Of a stretch of DNA of 64,000 bases, positions 63,946-64,000 are shown piece after piece. Below the pieces are notes generated by a model, which ran no database searches, was not told where the DNA came from, and was given only the letters and a program-made list of their open reading frames with translations. Within the stretch, counting starts at the first letter, position 1. Each line of letters starts with the position of its first letter. The stretch is from Maribacter polysiphoniae. Its GTDB lineage: Bacteria > Bacteroidota > Bacteroidia > Flavobacteriales > Flavobacteriaceae. The translations under genes and the position numbers were made by a program. Location: positions 124,001 through 188,000 of the forward strand of contig NZ_QGGQ01000003.1 in assembly GCF_003148665.1 (NCBI RefSeq), read 5' to 3'.

Positions 63946-64000
63946 ATGGAAAAAGATTTAAGTAATTATAGGAAATCCTACGAAAAAAGTGCCCTTTTGG
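63946..64000 (+). CDS. pdxH: pyridoxamine 5'-phosphate oxidase, 3' truncated by window edge
   Basis: Only 18 codons are inside the window: MEKDLSNYRKSYEKSALL. The DLxxYRKSYEKxxL start is the typical N-terminus of flavobacterial PdxH, which oxidises pyridoxine or pyridoxamine 5'-phosphate to pyridoxal phosphate with FMN. The rest runs off the right edge, so the call rests on the N-terminus only. Confidence 0.75.
   Translation, partial: MEKDLSNYRKSYEKSALL

Overview
The window looks like chromosomal DNA of a marine member of the Flavobacteriaceae (Bacteroidota), in the style of Zobellia, Maribacter or Arenibacter. This rests on gene content rather than a database match: an alginate-lyase pair of families PL6 and PL17, many short-tailed lipoproteins, promoter-like TAnnTTTG boxes in place of sigma-70 -10 boxes, a six-repeat ribosomal protein S1, a head-GIN/DUF2807 protein and a GH31/branching-enzyme pair. 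Base composition is AT-rich and looks even by eye. No tRNA, rRNA, CRISPR array, insertion sequence or phage gene was seen.

Layout. 1-7.4 kb: end of a GT39-type membrane glycosyltransferase, a nucleoside-hydrolase-like exported protein, an NPP-type phosphodiesterase lipoprotein, an acyl-ACP thioesterase, a CPBP membrane protease, a small zinc-ribbon protein and an NmrA-type reductase. 7.6-13.3 kb: a glycerol catabolic operon on the minus strand (glpD-glpK-glpF plus an outer-membrane barrel) divergent from a DeoR/GlpR-type regulator, with repeated operator-like words between them. 13.6-17.1 kb: a single 1159-residue protein with a glycine-rich phosphate-loop-like motif, possibly the pyrophosphate-type PEP carboxykinase. 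17.3-22.2 kb: housekeeping and accessory enzymes ending with a HAD phosphatase and an Ldh-family reductase. 22.6-27.4 kb: the PL6-PL17 alginate-lyase operon. 27.4-33.7 kb: YcaQ-like DNA glycosylase, SGNH/CE2 esterase, HxlR regulator divergent from an AcuI/YhdH reductase, Dps, and a class C beta-lactamase-like hydrolase.

34.0-40.6 kb holds the most unusual block: a same-strand run of DUF134/UPF0251 regulator, NifX/NifB-like domain protein, DUF5320-like Gly/His/Cys-rich peptide, second NifX-like protein, two overlapping MinD-type ATPases each with an inserted 2x[4Fe-4S] ferredoxin domain, stand-alone GTP cyclohydrolase II, MBL-fold hydrolase and a CoA-disulfide-reductase/rhodanese fusion. Such sets are typical of anaerobic archaea and bacteria and have no settled function. 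A perfect 16-bp palindrome abuts the probable promoter.

40.8-64 kb is mostly core metabolism: lpdA, msrB, glgB with a cytoplasmic GH31 glucosidase, an M48 lipoprotein protease, an MFS transporter, an ECF sigma factor operon with two beta-helical surface proteins, lon, cmk, a LysM/BON protein, rpsA, pyrR-pyrB, rnz, and the first codons of pdxH at the right edge.

Two regulatory observations tie regions together. An identical 18-bp perfect palindrome (AAATTGGTTAACCAATTT) sits just downstream of promoter-like boxes in front of both the alginate-lyase operon and the 1159-residue protein, suggesting one repressor controls both. If that protein is a PEP carboxykinase, this would link alginate and glycerol use (both feeding triose phosphate and pyruvate) to gluconeogenesis.
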